Both the position numbers and the translations under genes were made by a program. Source: JAXGPF01 sp964650945 (lineage in GTDB: Bacteria > Verrucomicrobiota > Kiritimatiellia > JAAZAB01). From it: a stretch of DNA of 6,305 nt. Position 1 is the first letter of the stretch. Each line of letters opens with the position of its first letter. Location of the stretch: assembly GCA_964650945.1 (NCBI GenBank), contig CAZYXU010000193.1, positions 1 through 6,305 of the forward strand, written 5' to 3'. The notes beneath the pieces were generated by a model. That model worked only from the letters and a program-made list of their open reading frames with translations, did not search any database and was not told the DNA's origin. Positions 1 to 6,203 of the stretch are shown here, piece after piece.

Positions 1-83
1 GCGTTACACGCCGCGATCGTCCGACTCGCCGGGAGTCTCGCCCTCCCGCACAACCAGCAAAATTGTCCTGCACCCGTTTCCCC

Positions 84-112
84 TTGACATCGCCGGCAAA
101 ACCGGTTATCCA
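84..112 (+). promoter_or_regulatory. Putative sigma70-type promoter of bioB
   Basis: A perfect TTGACA (84-89) is followed after exactly 17 bases by TATCCA (107-112), which keeps the TAT of a -10 box. Transcription would begin near 119 and leave a leader of about 30 bases before the proposed TTG start at 151. The spacer contains the palindrome AACCGGTT (100-107). I looked for a BirA-type operator with GGTT/AACC half-sites at the usual spacing and found no convincing one. The -35 match and spacing are seen directly; promoter function is inferred. Confidence 0.4.
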
Positions 113-139
113 AACCGCCATGTTTTAACCTTGCAATGC

Positions 140-143
140 GAGG
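140..143 (+). promoter_or_regulatory. Shine-Dalgarno site supporting a TTG start for bioB
   Basis: GAGG (followed by A) lies 7 bases before the in-frame TTG at 151. The in-frame ATG at 136 is preceded by TTTTAACCTTGCA, which has no purine-rich site, and it overlaps the GAGG. The site therefore favours the TTG start. Confidence 0.5.
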
Positions 144-150
144 ATTTATT

Positions 151-1149
151 TTGTGTAATTCATCAAACGATTGGCGCGCTTTGAGCGCGCGCGTGCTGGC
201 CGGGGAAGCGCTGGACCGCGCCGCCGCCTTGTCCATCTTGCGCGCGCCGGACGACGAGCTGCTGGATTTGCTGTCCGCCGCCTTCGCCATCCGCAAAAAA
301 TATTTCGGCCGGGGCGTCCGCCTGCATCTGCTGCACAACGCCAAGAGCGGATTGTGTTCGGAGGATTGCGCCTATTGCAGCCAGAGCGCCGCGGCCGCCG
401 CCGGCCATACGCCGCAATACCCGTTGCAGTCGGCGGATGAAATCGCCGCCGGCGCGGCGGCGGCCACCCGGGTGCAGGCCGCGCGGTATTGCATCGTCAT
501 GAGCGGCCGGGCGCCGGATGAGCCGGCCATGCAGACCATTTGCGATGCCGCCCGGCGCATCAAGCGCGAACATCCCCGCCTGCAAGTCTGCGTGTCGCTG
601 GGGCTGCTGAATGACGCCCAGGCCCGGCGGCTCAAGGCGGCCGGCGTGAACCGCTACAATCACAATCTTGAAACTTCCCGCCGGTTCTATCCCAGCATCT
701 GCGGCACGCACAGCTACGACGACCGCGTGGACTCCGCCCGCGCCGCCAAGCGCGCCGGCCTGGAATTATGCAGCGGCGGCCTGCTGGGCATGGGGGAGAC
801 CCCGGAGGACCGCGTCGAGTTGGCCTGCGCGTTGCGGGAGATTGACGCCGATTCGGTGCCCGTCAATTTGCTCGATCCGCGCGCCGGCACCCGGTTGGCC
901 GGCCGGCCGCGCCTGTCGCCCATGGAAGGGCTGCGGATTCTGGCCATGTTCCGGTTCGTCCTGCCGGACCGGGAAATCCGGATTGCCGGCGGGCGCGAAG
1001 CCGTCCTGGGCCCGCTCCAGCCGCTGGGGCTTTTTGCCGCCAATTCGATCTTCACCAACGGCTACCTGACCACGCCCGGCCAGGGGTATGCCGCCGACCT
1101 GGCCATGCTTGCCGCCGCCGGCTTTACGGTGACGGAGATCCAGGCCTGA
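151..1149 (+). CDS. bioB: Biotin synthase (radical SAM), BioB
   Basis: BioB catalyses the last step of biotin synthesis in the cytoplasm, inserting sulfur into dethiobiotin by radical SAM chemistry. Numbered from the TTG start (332 residues), the radical SAM cluster motif CSEDCAYC gives C69, C73 and C76 for the [4Fe-4S] cluster. By family knowledge, C114 (in RYCIVMSGR), C147 (in VCVSLG), C207 (in LCSGG) and R277 (in IRIAGGRE) correspond to the ligands of the sulfur-donating [2Fe-2S] cluster. Other family landmarks are RYNHNLETS, HSYDDRV, GMGET, PVNLLDPRAGT and LTTPGQ. Length and N-terminus (a short lead into ALSARVLAGEAL) match the Bacillus-type family, whose members have a similar short N-terminus. 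The TTG start is preferred because of the GAGG at 140-143; the ATG at 136 would add five residues. No other biotin gene is visible, so it may be a single-gene unit. All ligand residues are present and the gene looks intact. Confidence 0.97.
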   Translation: MCNSSNDWRALSARVLAGEALDRAAALSILRAPDDELLDLLSAAFAIRKKYFGRGVRLHLLHNAKSGLCSEDCAYCSQSAAAAAGHTPQYPLQSADEIAAGAAAATRVQAARYCIVMSGRAPDEPAMQTICDAARRIKREHPRLQVCVSLGLLNDAQARRLKAAGVNRYNHNLETSRRFYPSICGTHSYDDRVDSARAAKRAGLELCSGGLLGMGETPEDRVELACALREIDADSVPVNLLDPRAGTRLAGRPRLSPMEGLRILAMFRFVLPDREIRIAGGREAVLGPLQPLGLFAANSIFTNGYLTTPGQGYAADLAMLAAAGFTVTEIQA

Positions 1150-1171
1150 ATTCCGCCTGTCGCATAAGGAT

Positions 1172-1336
1172 GTAAGACAAATTCTTTGATGTAACGATCT
1201 TTGGTAACGTGCGTGGTGAATTCCGTTTTCCGCCGCCGCCAAGGCTTTGGCGGACACGGATAGGCGGCGGCGAGTGCGAGCCGCACGGGCAGTCTTTGGG
1301 TGTCAAAACCTAACGCTTATCAAAAAAATGTCTTAC
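1172..1336. repeat. MITE-like palindromic element downstream of bioB
   Basis: The ends form an imperfect terminal inverted repeat. GTAAGACAAATTCTTTGAT (1172-1190) pairs with ATCAAAAAAATGTCTTAC (1319-1336) at about 16 of 19 positions, including a perfect outer 8 bp. Further complementary blocks nest inside: CGTGCG (1208-1213) with CGCACG (1282-1287), CGCCGCCGCC (1231-1240) with GGCGGCGGCG (1263-1272), and a central GCCAA (1238-1242) with TTGGC (1247-1251). There is no open frame of note and no transposase, as expected for a non-autonomous element. I see no clear target-site duplication. It starts 22 bases after the bioB stop. The pairing is seen directly; mobility is inferred. It could instead be a static palindromic repeat or a structured RNA. 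Confidence 0.45.
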
Positions 1337-1359
1337 TGCAGCGTCGGGTGTTATTTTGC

Positions 1360-1387
1360 TTGATTGCCGCGCGATAAAAGGCATAAT
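1360..1387 (+). promoter_or_regulatory. Possible promoter upstream of the repeat array
   Basis: TTGATT (1360-1365) and CATAAT (1382-1387) are separated by 16 bases and match the sigma70 consensus at 4/6 and 5/6 positions. If used, transcription would start near 1394. The whole repeat array would then be a leader of about 390 nt for the beta-helix gene at 1785. The local sequence is AT-rich, which raises the chance of a fortuitous match. Confidence 0.3.
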
Positions 1388-1564
1388 CAAATCAATGTTC
1401 GGTTGTAATGCTGAAGACTGAACACCGAACACCGAAGACCGAAGACCGAAGACCGAACACTGAACACCGAACACTGCGATCAGAGGGGCAAAGGGGCAAA
1501 GGGACACCGAACACTGAACTTCGACATGAACCCCGAACACTGAACACCGAACACTGCGATCAGA

Positions 1565-1599
1565 GGGGCAAAGGGACAAAGGGGCAAAGGGGCAAAGGG
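1565..1599 (+). other. Potential G-quadruplex motif in the second repeat unit
   Basis: Five runs of at least three G are separated by CAAA or ACAAA loops (GGGG, GGG, GGGG, GGGG, GGG), which satisfies the usual G3+N1-7 pattern. The G-rich strand is the coding strand for the downstream beta-helix gene, so an RNA G-quadruplex in the leader is possible if the array is transcribed. The pattern is seen; folding is not demonstrated. Confidence 0.4.
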
Positions 1600-1660
1600 A
1601 CACCGAACACTGAACTTCGACATGACCCCCGAACCCCGAACACCGAACACTGCGATCAGA

Positions 1661-1687
1661 GGGGCAAAGGGGCAAAGGGGCAAAGGG
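1661..1687 (+). other. Potential G-quadruplex motif in the third repeat unit
   Basis: Three GGGG runs and one GGG run are separated by uniform CAAA loops. The first repeat unit (1485-1503) has only three such runs and falls short of the pattern, so the octamer copy number decides whether a unit can form the structure. Confidence 0.4.
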
Positions 1688-1771
1688 ACACCGAACACTG
1701 AACTTCGACATGACCCCCGAACCCCGAACACCGAACCCCGAACACTGAACACTGAACACTGAACACCATAA

Positions 1772-1778
1772 AAGGAGG
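1772..1778 (+). promoter_or_regulatory. Strong Shine-Dalgarno site of the beta-helix gene
   Basis: AAGGAGG lies 6 bases before the ATG at 1785 and only 4 bases after the last heptamer of the repeat array. It fixes the start codon and shows that the repeat array abuts the translation initiation region. Confidence 0.85.
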
Positions 1779-1784
1779 GCAAAT

Positions 1785-3071
1785 ATGCGTTGGTCATGGA
1801 TGATAATGTTTTGCCTTTGGCAGGCGGGGATTGCCGGCGCGCTTGAGCTTTTCGTGGCGCAGGACGGCCAGGCGCCGGAATGGCCATACACCAATTGGTC
1901 CTCGGCCGCCAGCAATATCCAGGATGCCTTGAATGTCGCCTCCAACGGCGATACGGTCTGGGTCGGCGATGGCGTCTATTACGCCCCGACCAACGCCTAC
2001 ACGAACGCCAACAGCACCAACGTTGTGTATCTCACCAAGGCCCTGACATTGCGCAGCCTCAACGGTCCGGGCGCGGCGATCATCAACGGCGGCGGGTCCA
2101 ACCGCTGCGTTTACATGTATCTGCCGACCGCCGCTTGCCTTTACGGGCCGGCGATCATTGACGGGCTGACGCTGACCAACGGTTTGGCATTTCACAGCGG
2201 CGCCGGGATATACATGAGCGGGCAGACCACCGGCACCGGCATTGTACAGAATTGCACAATAGCCGGGAATGTGCTCCAACTGGAATCTACCGCAAATTAT
2301 GAAGGCGGCGCTGGGCTTTATATTTATAATACCAGTTTCATCCCGGTGATTTCCAACTGTCTGGTGCGCGGCAACCGCACCATCCCGGGCTCGCTGGGCA
2401 GCAGCGCGCCCGGTGCGGGGACATGGATGCGTGCCAACGGCTTGGTGGTGGACTGCGTGATCGCGGAAAACAATTCGGCCGGCGGCTCCGGCGGGATGTA
2501 TTTTTCCAGTCCATTAACCACGGTAGACCGCTGTATCATTGTCAGCAATACCTGCATTGCAAGCGGTAGCGGGGTATATAGTCACGGTGGCGGCGGCGAA
2601 TTGCGCAATTCGCTGGTTGCCTATAACTCCGGCAGCTACAGCGTTTTTGGTTACTATGACTTGCGGATGTTCAATTGCACGGTGATCAGCAACTCCGCCG
2701 GCGTTTATGCGCGCAACACGGTCACCAGCGGCGATGTGCGGAATAACATCATGCAGAGCATGGCAATTTCAGCCGGCGCGGTAATTACCGGCTACAATAA
2801 CTGCCTGCCGTCCATCCCGGCCCTCGGCGTGTGGAACAACACGCTGGTCACCACCAATAATCCCGCTTATATCGGGTTTGTTGACGCCGCCGCCGGCGAT
2901 TACCGTCTGCGGCCGGATGCGCCATGCGTCAATGCCGGCGTCAACCAGCCGGACTGGCTGGTGGGCGCGCAGGACCTGGATCGCCGGCGGCGGATTGACC
3001 GGTTTTCCGGGGCGCCGGACATTGGCTGTTACGAACACACGCCGGCCGGGCTGATGTTCCAGATACGTTAA
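1785..3071 (+). CDS. Secreted right-handed parallel beta-helix protein with choice-of-anchor Q-like motif
   Basis: The 428-residue product starts with a signal peptide (residues 1-19, likely cleavage IAGA/LE), so it is exported. Residues 35-66 (PYTNW, AASNIQDAL, NGDTVWVGDGVY) are the typical opening of pectate-lyase-fold proteins of the PVC group. Residues about 120-330 form successive helix coils with the pattern C/S-hydrophobic-x-x-x-N, for example IVQNCTIAGN (153-162), VISNCLVRGN (188-197), LVVDCVIAEN (220-229), TVDRCIIVSN (246-255), ELRNSLVAYN (272-281) and RMFNCTVISN (294-303). Residues 371-417 (DYRLRPDAPCVNAG, QDLDRRRRIDRFSGAPDIGCYE) match the choice-of-anchor Q type module. The protein ends only 11 residues later, with no PEP-CTERM, LPXTG or other sorting tail. 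Such folds include polysaccharide lyases and adhesins; no catalytic residues can be assigned. The gene converges with the large secreted protein gene, 22 bases away. Confidence 0.85.
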   Translation: MRWSWMIMFCLWQAGIAGALELFVAQDGQAPEWPYTNWSSAASNIQDALNVASNGDTVWVGDGVYYAPTNAYTNANSTNVVYLTKALTLRSLNGPGAAIINGGGSNRCVYMYLPTAACLYGPAIIDGLTLTNGLAFHSGAGIYMSGQTTGTGIVQNCTIAGNVLQLESTANYEGGAGLYIYNTSFIPVISNCLVRGNRTIPGSLGSSAPGAGTWMRANGLVVDCVIAENNSAGGSGGMYFSSPLTTVDRCIIVSNTCIASGSGVYSHGGGGELRNSLVAYNSGSYSVFGYYDLRMFNCTVISNSAGVYARNTVTSGDVRNNIMQSMAISAGAVITGYNNCLPSIPALGVWNNTLVTTNNPAYIGFVDAAAGDYRLRPDAPCVNAGVNQPDWLVGAQDLDRRRRIDRFSGAPDIGCYEHTPAGLMFQIR

Positions 3072-3093
3072 TCCCGCCGGTCGGCCAGCGCCT

Positions 3094-6051
3094 TCACGGC
3101 CGCGGCATGGCGGGCTCATCGGCCGGGGCGATCACCACGACTTCATGGGCGTAATCGCGTTTGCGCTTGCCGCGCTTCTCGCTGTCCCACCAGTCGCGGG
3201 TGATCTTGTCCAGATACTCGGCATCCGCCTGACCGCGCTTGTCAGCGAAGTCGGACAGGTCAAATTCCTCCGGCAGCGGCAGGTAACGCCGCTGGTCCTC
3301 CGGCAGGCTGACCCGAAACCCGTTTTTCAAATCAGCGGGCGTCCAGAACCCGGAATTGCCCCACAAATCGCCCGGGCGCGAAATTTCCATCTGCTTGCCC
3401 AGCATCAGCAGCCGGAAAGCCTTTTTCTGAATTCCCATGGCCTCGACATCAACCTTGAGATTGACGGCGGCCGGCGGCCGGTCGGGAAACAGGGCCACCG
3501 CGACCCAGTTGCCCTTTTTCAGGGTGGCCAGCACAGCAGCGGTTCCGTCGCCGTCAACGGTCACCGGCGGGCTGGCATGCTGGCGCAGGCAGGTGTTCAG
3601 CGCCGCCGCCAGCGCGGGGTTGCCGGTTTGCGACAACTCGGCGCCGGCGTCAAAATGCAGGGCAATCACCCGGCCCTGGCCGATGATTTTTTCGGTGACC
3701 GCCGGCGCGCCGTCGGCGAAGGCGGCCAGGACGGTCGCGCCGTCCGCGACGGTTGTCAGCCGCCGGGACGTTTCCTTCGCGATGGCAATGGTCTGGTCGT
3801 TCCAGGTGAACGCGGCAGCGACGGGCGGCGCGGAGGTGCCGTAAGCCACGCCGGCCATTTCCGCGGTGTGGTCGCGTTCATCGGCCATGTCCGCACGGGC
3901 GGCGCTCCAGTCGGCGTCAATAGCGACCACTGTGCCGCCTTTTTTCACGAATTGGCGCAAACCGTCCAGCGCTTCCGCCGGCAGGCCGCGAACGGCGAAC
4001 GGCGTGGCCACCAGCACGCGGAAGTTGTTGAACAGCTCCGTAGCCTGGCTGTAAATCCGCCGGACATCCTGGTTGCGCTGGACGGCATTGAACAGGGCGC
4101 CCAAACGGTTCCACGGCAGCACCGGGTCCGGCGCCAGCATTTCCAGGGCCTGGTGATTCTCCAGGAAAGCGACGCGCGCCAGCGGCTGGGCGTCGGCGAA
4201 CATCCGGATGCTGTAAATGTGGCGGGCGAATTGCTGGGCGTATTGCGGATCGTTGCCGAACATGATCGGCCGCCAGAGATGGTTGAAGGTGAACATCAGC
4301 CCGCCCGGTCCGCCGAGCATGTTCAAGGTGGTGTAGTGGCCCCAGGTATCGTAAATATGGGTCCACTGCATGTTGTTGGGATACCCCCGGCCGGCGCCGA
4401 TGACGAAATCCGCCCCCAGGCGCGCCAGCGCGGCGTTGTCCATGCCGAATGACCATTTGCCGGGGATGTAGACCGTGGTGACGCCCATCTGCAATCCGCG
4501 CTTGTGCGCATGCTCCACCAGGCCCCGGAAGTAATCGGTCATGACTTTCTGCTTGAAAAGGATGTAGCGCCGGCGCCAGGGATCGGTCGGGTCATTCCAG
4601 CGGGTGCGCAGCTCCAGCCGTTGCGCGAAGTCGGCCGGGAGCGATTCGCCGAAATTCTCCCGGCAGAATTTTTCAATGGCCGGCAGGTCGTCGCCGTGAA
4701 AATCGGCGTAGTTGAACCACAGTTCGTCCAGGGTCAGCAGCCCCTCGAAATTGCCCAGCGGCTTGAATTTATCCGCGTATTCGTCCAGCATCATCCGGCA
4801 CCGGTCGAGGCAGGCGGGGTTCAGCAGGTCTTCCATGTAATGACTGCCGCCGTACAGGTAAAATTCGCCGTTGGCATCCCGCGCGCCGTACTTTTCCGCG
4901 AATTCCTTGGAGCGCGAACAGGAATGCCAGGCTGCCCAGATATGCATGCCTTCCGGCGTCGCCAGCCGGATGAGTTCCGCCAGCGGGTCAATGCCGATGT
5001 ATTGTTCCTGGGAATCGGGCACCGTGGTTGTATGAAAGACCTTTTCGCCGTACATGTCGGTCCAATAGATGATGTCTGTGATGCCCAGCCATTTCAGTTG
5101 GAGGATGTCGAGTTTCAGCCGGTTGATGAAAAACTCGCGGGTGGCCTCGTCGCGGATGGCATGTCCGCGCCGCCAGGACATGTTGTCGTAGGTGATGAAG
5201 AACCGTCCGCCGATCTCGGTCACCGGCGGCAGGGTGAGGTAGCTGCCGCGCAGCATTTCATTGCCAAACCAGTTGGTGCTCGGCAGGTTGCGGCTGAGTT
5301 CGTCCAGTTTGATGTCGGCTTCCGCCTTTTTGCGCCGCGCGGCCAGTTCGCCGGCCGGCAGGCTGGTCAGGCGCGGGTCGCCGGCCGCCCAGTCAATGGC
5401 GTTCAACACCCATTGCAATTCCGCGCCCGCTGGCTCCTTTTCGGCCTGCTTGTAGTCGGTCGGGTCGTACCAGTAACCCGGCAGCGCCCCGTAGAACACC
5501 ACCCGGCCCGCGCCGGCGGCGCCCGCCACGGCCGTCGCCGCGCCTTCGCGGTCAATCAACGCCGTTATCCCGTCCGGTCCCGGTTCCAGGTAAAGGTGGT
5601 CGCTGAAGGCGTGCTCGAATTCCGCCGGCAGCCCGGCGGCCAGCGGATGGGCCGGATCCTTCACCCGCAGGATGCTGTCATCGCGGCGGTCGAGGACTTT
5701 GGTAGCGACATTGGGAAACATGGTTTCCGGCCGGTAGCGGCCGCAGGCGGCATGGTTAAAGATCGCGCCGCCGCCGCAGGCCACAAAGATTTTGATGCTT
5801 TTGATCTGATCCGGCTGCTCCAGGCTGGTGCTGCCGACATACAGGACGTCGGCTTGCATCAAATCTTCAATGGTGATGGCCTTGAGCAGGATGGGTTGTG
5901 TCCGGGCGTCTTTTTTCAGGGCGTCCAGCACCGCCCGGGCGCCGAACCCGGTTTTAAACACCGCCACCTTGACCGGTTCGGCCAATCCGGCCGCGGCCGC
6001 CGCGGCTAATCCCAACGCCAGCAATCCGGACTTCAACGATGTACAGCGCAT
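3094..6051 (-). CDS. Secreted multidomain glycoside-hydrolase-like protein (ThuA-like domain, TIM-barrel-like region, GH42-type amidotransferase-like domain)
   Basis: The 985-residue product begins with a signal peptide (residues 1-24, likely GLA/EP) and is exported. Residues 27-225 resemble a ThuA/class I glutamine-amidotransferase-like domain (VKVAVFKTGFG, ADVLYVGSTSL, HPLAAGLPAEFEHAFSDHLYL, GRVVFYGALPGYWYD). Residues about 280-625 look like a TIM barrel of a glycosidase (FFITYDNMSW, LGITDIIYWTDMYGE, MHIWAAWHS, EGLLTLDELWF, GLQMGVTTVYIPG, ADFVIGAGRG). D442-E443 in TLDELWF is the best candidate for a catalytic acid. Residues 625-825 resemble the beta-galactosidase trimerisation domain of GH42 (ARVAFLEN, FRVLVATPFAV, LRQFVKKGGTVVAID, GQGRVIALHFDAG). 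The C-terminus (835-985) looks like a beta-sandwich with a charged tail. The start is fixed by AGGAGG 8 bases upstream. The role is probably extracellular or periplasmic glycan cleavage. The substrate and exact GH family are not recognised, and the fold assignments rest on motif reading. Confidence 0.75.
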   Translation of the reverse strand: MRCTSLKSGLLALGLAAAAAAGLAEPVKVAVFKTGFGARAVLDALKKDARTQPILLKAITIEDLMQADVLYVGSTSLEQPDQIKSIKIFVACGGGAIFNHAACGRYRPETMFPNVATKVLDRRDDSILRVKDPAHPLAAGLPAEFEHAFSDHLYLEPGPDGITALIDREGAATAVAGAAGAGRVVFYGALPGYWYDPTDYKQAEKEPAGAELQWVLNAIDWAAGDPRLTSLPAGELAARRKKAEADIKLDELSRNLPSTNWFGNEMLRGSYLTLPPVTEIGGRFFITYDNMSWRRGHAIRDEATREFFINRLKLDILQLKWLGITDIIYWTDMYGEKVFHTTTVPDSQEQYIGIDPLAELIRLATPEGMHIWAAWHSCSRSKEFAEKYGARDANGEFYLYGGSHYMEDLLNPACLDRCRMMLDEYADKFKPLGNFEGLLTLDELWFNYADFHGDDLPAIEKFCRENFGESLPADFAQRLELRTRWNDPTDPWRRRYILFKQKVMTDYFRGLVEHAHKRGLQMGVTTVYIPGKWSFGMDNAALARLGADFVIGAGRGYPNNMQWTHIYDTWGHYTTLNMLGGPGGLMFTFNHLWRPIMFGNDPQYAQQFARHIYSIRMFADAQPLARVAFLENHQALEMLAPDPVLPWNRLGALFNAVQRNQDVRRIYSQATELFNNFRVLVATPFAVRGLPAEALDGLRQFVKKGGTVVAIDADWSAARADMADERDHTAEMAGVAYGTSAPPVAAAFTWNDQTIAIAKETSRRLTTVADGATVLAAFADGAPAVTEKIIGQGRVIALHFDAGAELSQTGNPALAAALNTCLRQHASPPVTVDGDGTAAVLATLKKGNWVAVALFPDRPPAAVNLKVDVEAMGIQKKAFRLLMLGKQMEISRPGDLWGNSGFWTPADLKNGFRVSLPEDQRRYLPLPEEFDLSDFADKRGQADAEYLDKITRDWWDSEKRGKRKRDYAHEVVVIAPADEPAMPRP

Positions 6052-6059
6052 CGGCAGAT

Positions 6060-6065
6060 CCTCCT
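6060..6065 (-). promoter_or_regulatory. Shine-Dalgarno site of the glycosidase-like gene
   Basis: On the minus strand AGGAGG precedes the ATG (6049-6051) by 8 bases. The heptamer array lies 18 bases further upstream, so the order array, Shine-Dalgarno, start codon is the same as at the beta-helix gene. Confidence 0.8.
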
Positions 6066-6083
6066 ATTAGAGTTTCTTTCAAA

Positions 6084-6118
6084 AGTGTTCAGTGTTCAGT
6101 GTTCGGTGTTCAGTGTTC
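6084..6118 (-). repeat. Second GAACACY heptamer array (5 units)
   Basis: The plus strand reads AGTGTTC three times, then GGTGTTC, then AGTGTTC. On the minus strand this is GAACACT, GAACACC, GAACACT, GAACACT, GAACACT. These are the same heptamers as the array at 1413-1767, in the same orientation relative to the downstream gene. It lacks the GGGGCAAA octamers and the larger unit. Confidence 0.95.
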
Positions 6119-6123
6119 GGCGC

Positions 6124-6198
6124 CTGAATTTAACAGCAACGCAAAACATTGATCTTTTGCAATTTGCAACGATTCTGAATTCTGACTGTTAAATTCTG
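6124..6198. repeat. Inverted repeat in the spacer, 12 of 13 bp
   Basis: CTGAATTTAACAG (6124-6136) pairs with CTGTTAAATTCTG (6186-6198), with one mismatch and 49 bases between the arms. Within the loop, GCAAAA (6141-6146) pairs with TTTTGC (6155-6160), and TTGCAA occurs twice 7 bases apart (6157-6162, 6164-6169). ATTCTGAATTCT is also duplicated exactly at 6172-6183 and 6193-6204. The stretch is much richer in A and T than the genes. It contains no open frame worth reporting. It may hold the promoter of the glycosidase-like gene, but no -35/-10 pair is convincing. Confidence 0.6.
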
Positions 6199-6203
6199 AA
6201 TTC

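Larger units (their letters stand above)
1475..1738 (+). repeat. Three higher-order repeat units of 80, 96 and 88 bp
   Basis: Units begin at TGCGATCAGA at 1475, 1555 and 1651. Each has a GGGGCAAA octamer block closed by GGGACACC, then a segment containing CTGAACTTCGACATGA, then heptamers. The octamer block has 2, 4 and 3 copies in the successive units, which fully accounts for the unit lengths (64 bases plus 8 per octamer). The second and third units share ACATGACCCCCGAACCCC where the first has ACATGAACCCCGAACAC, so they are the closer pair. This is the signature of tandem duplication combined with slippage. The third unit grades into the closing heptamers. Confidence 0.93.
1413..1767 (+). 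repeat. Composite tandem-repeat array, GAACACY heptamers with larger units
   Basis: The array opens with nine consecutive heptamers of the form GAASACY (1413-1475: GAAGACT, GAACACC twice, GAAGACC three times, GAACACT, GAACACC, GAACACT). It closes with seven more (1719-1767: GAACCCC, GAACACC, GAACCCC, GAACACT three times, GAACACC). Between them are three copies of a larger unit, described separately. The heptamers have few stops, and on the minus strand none, because 7 is not a multiple of 3 and every frame reads the same cycle. This produces spurious open frames on both strands. The array ends 17 bases before the start codon of the beta-helix gene. Heptameric short tandem repeats are known from other bacteria, for example the STRR sequences of cyanobacteria, but no homology to those is claimed. 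Confidence 0.95.

Noticed and set aside
1..121. Open minus-strand frame with ATG at 119-121 preceded by AAGG, running off the left edge, and a plus-strand frame from the edge ending at TGA 85-87
   Set aside because: The peptides (MAVWITGFAGDV... with an Arg-rich continuation, and ALHAAIVRLAGS...) match no family I know. The stretch also carries the likely bioB promoter. They are too short and featureless to call, though a divergent gene is not excluded.
84..135. BirA-type biotin operator upstream of bioB
   Set aside because: GGTT and AACC half-sites occur, but not as a TTGTwAACC...GGTTwACAA pair at 14-16 bases spacing.
1230..1272. Intrinsic terminator of bioB formed by the CGCCGCCGCC/GGCGGCGGCG hairpin
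   Set aside because: The stem is strong, but the loop is long and no T-run follows on the plus strand. It is better explained as part of the MITE-like element.
1408..1701. 97-codon plus-strand frame inside the repeat array
   Set aside because: It is made almost entirely of repeat translation (TEHRTPNTEHR type) and has no Shine-Dalgarno before its ATG.
1413..1767. CRISPR array
   Set aside because: The units are contiguous heptamers and imperfect larger repeats without unique spacers of uniform length, and no cas gene is present.
1310..1945. 211-codon minus-strand frame across the repeat array
   Set aside because: Its sequence is a read-through of GAACACY and GGGGCAAA repeats, giving a Cys/Phe/Pro-rich low-complexity peptide. 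It overlaps the signal peptide region of the beta-helix gene, and no Shine-Dalgarno was seen for it.
3073..3114. Inverted repeats CCCGCC/GGCGGG and CGGCC/GGCCG between the convergent genes as a bidirectional terminator
   Set aside because: Stems are short, loops are long, no T-run follows on either strand, and the right arm lies inside the coding region of the minus-strand gene. Chance is likely in such GC-rich sequence.
3145..4452. 435-codon plus-strand frame opposite the glycosidase-like gene (and the similar 501-codon frame at 4504-6009)
   Set aside because: They are antisense shadows of a GC-rich gene whose minus-strand reading has a signal peptide, domain motifs and a good Shine-Dalgarno.
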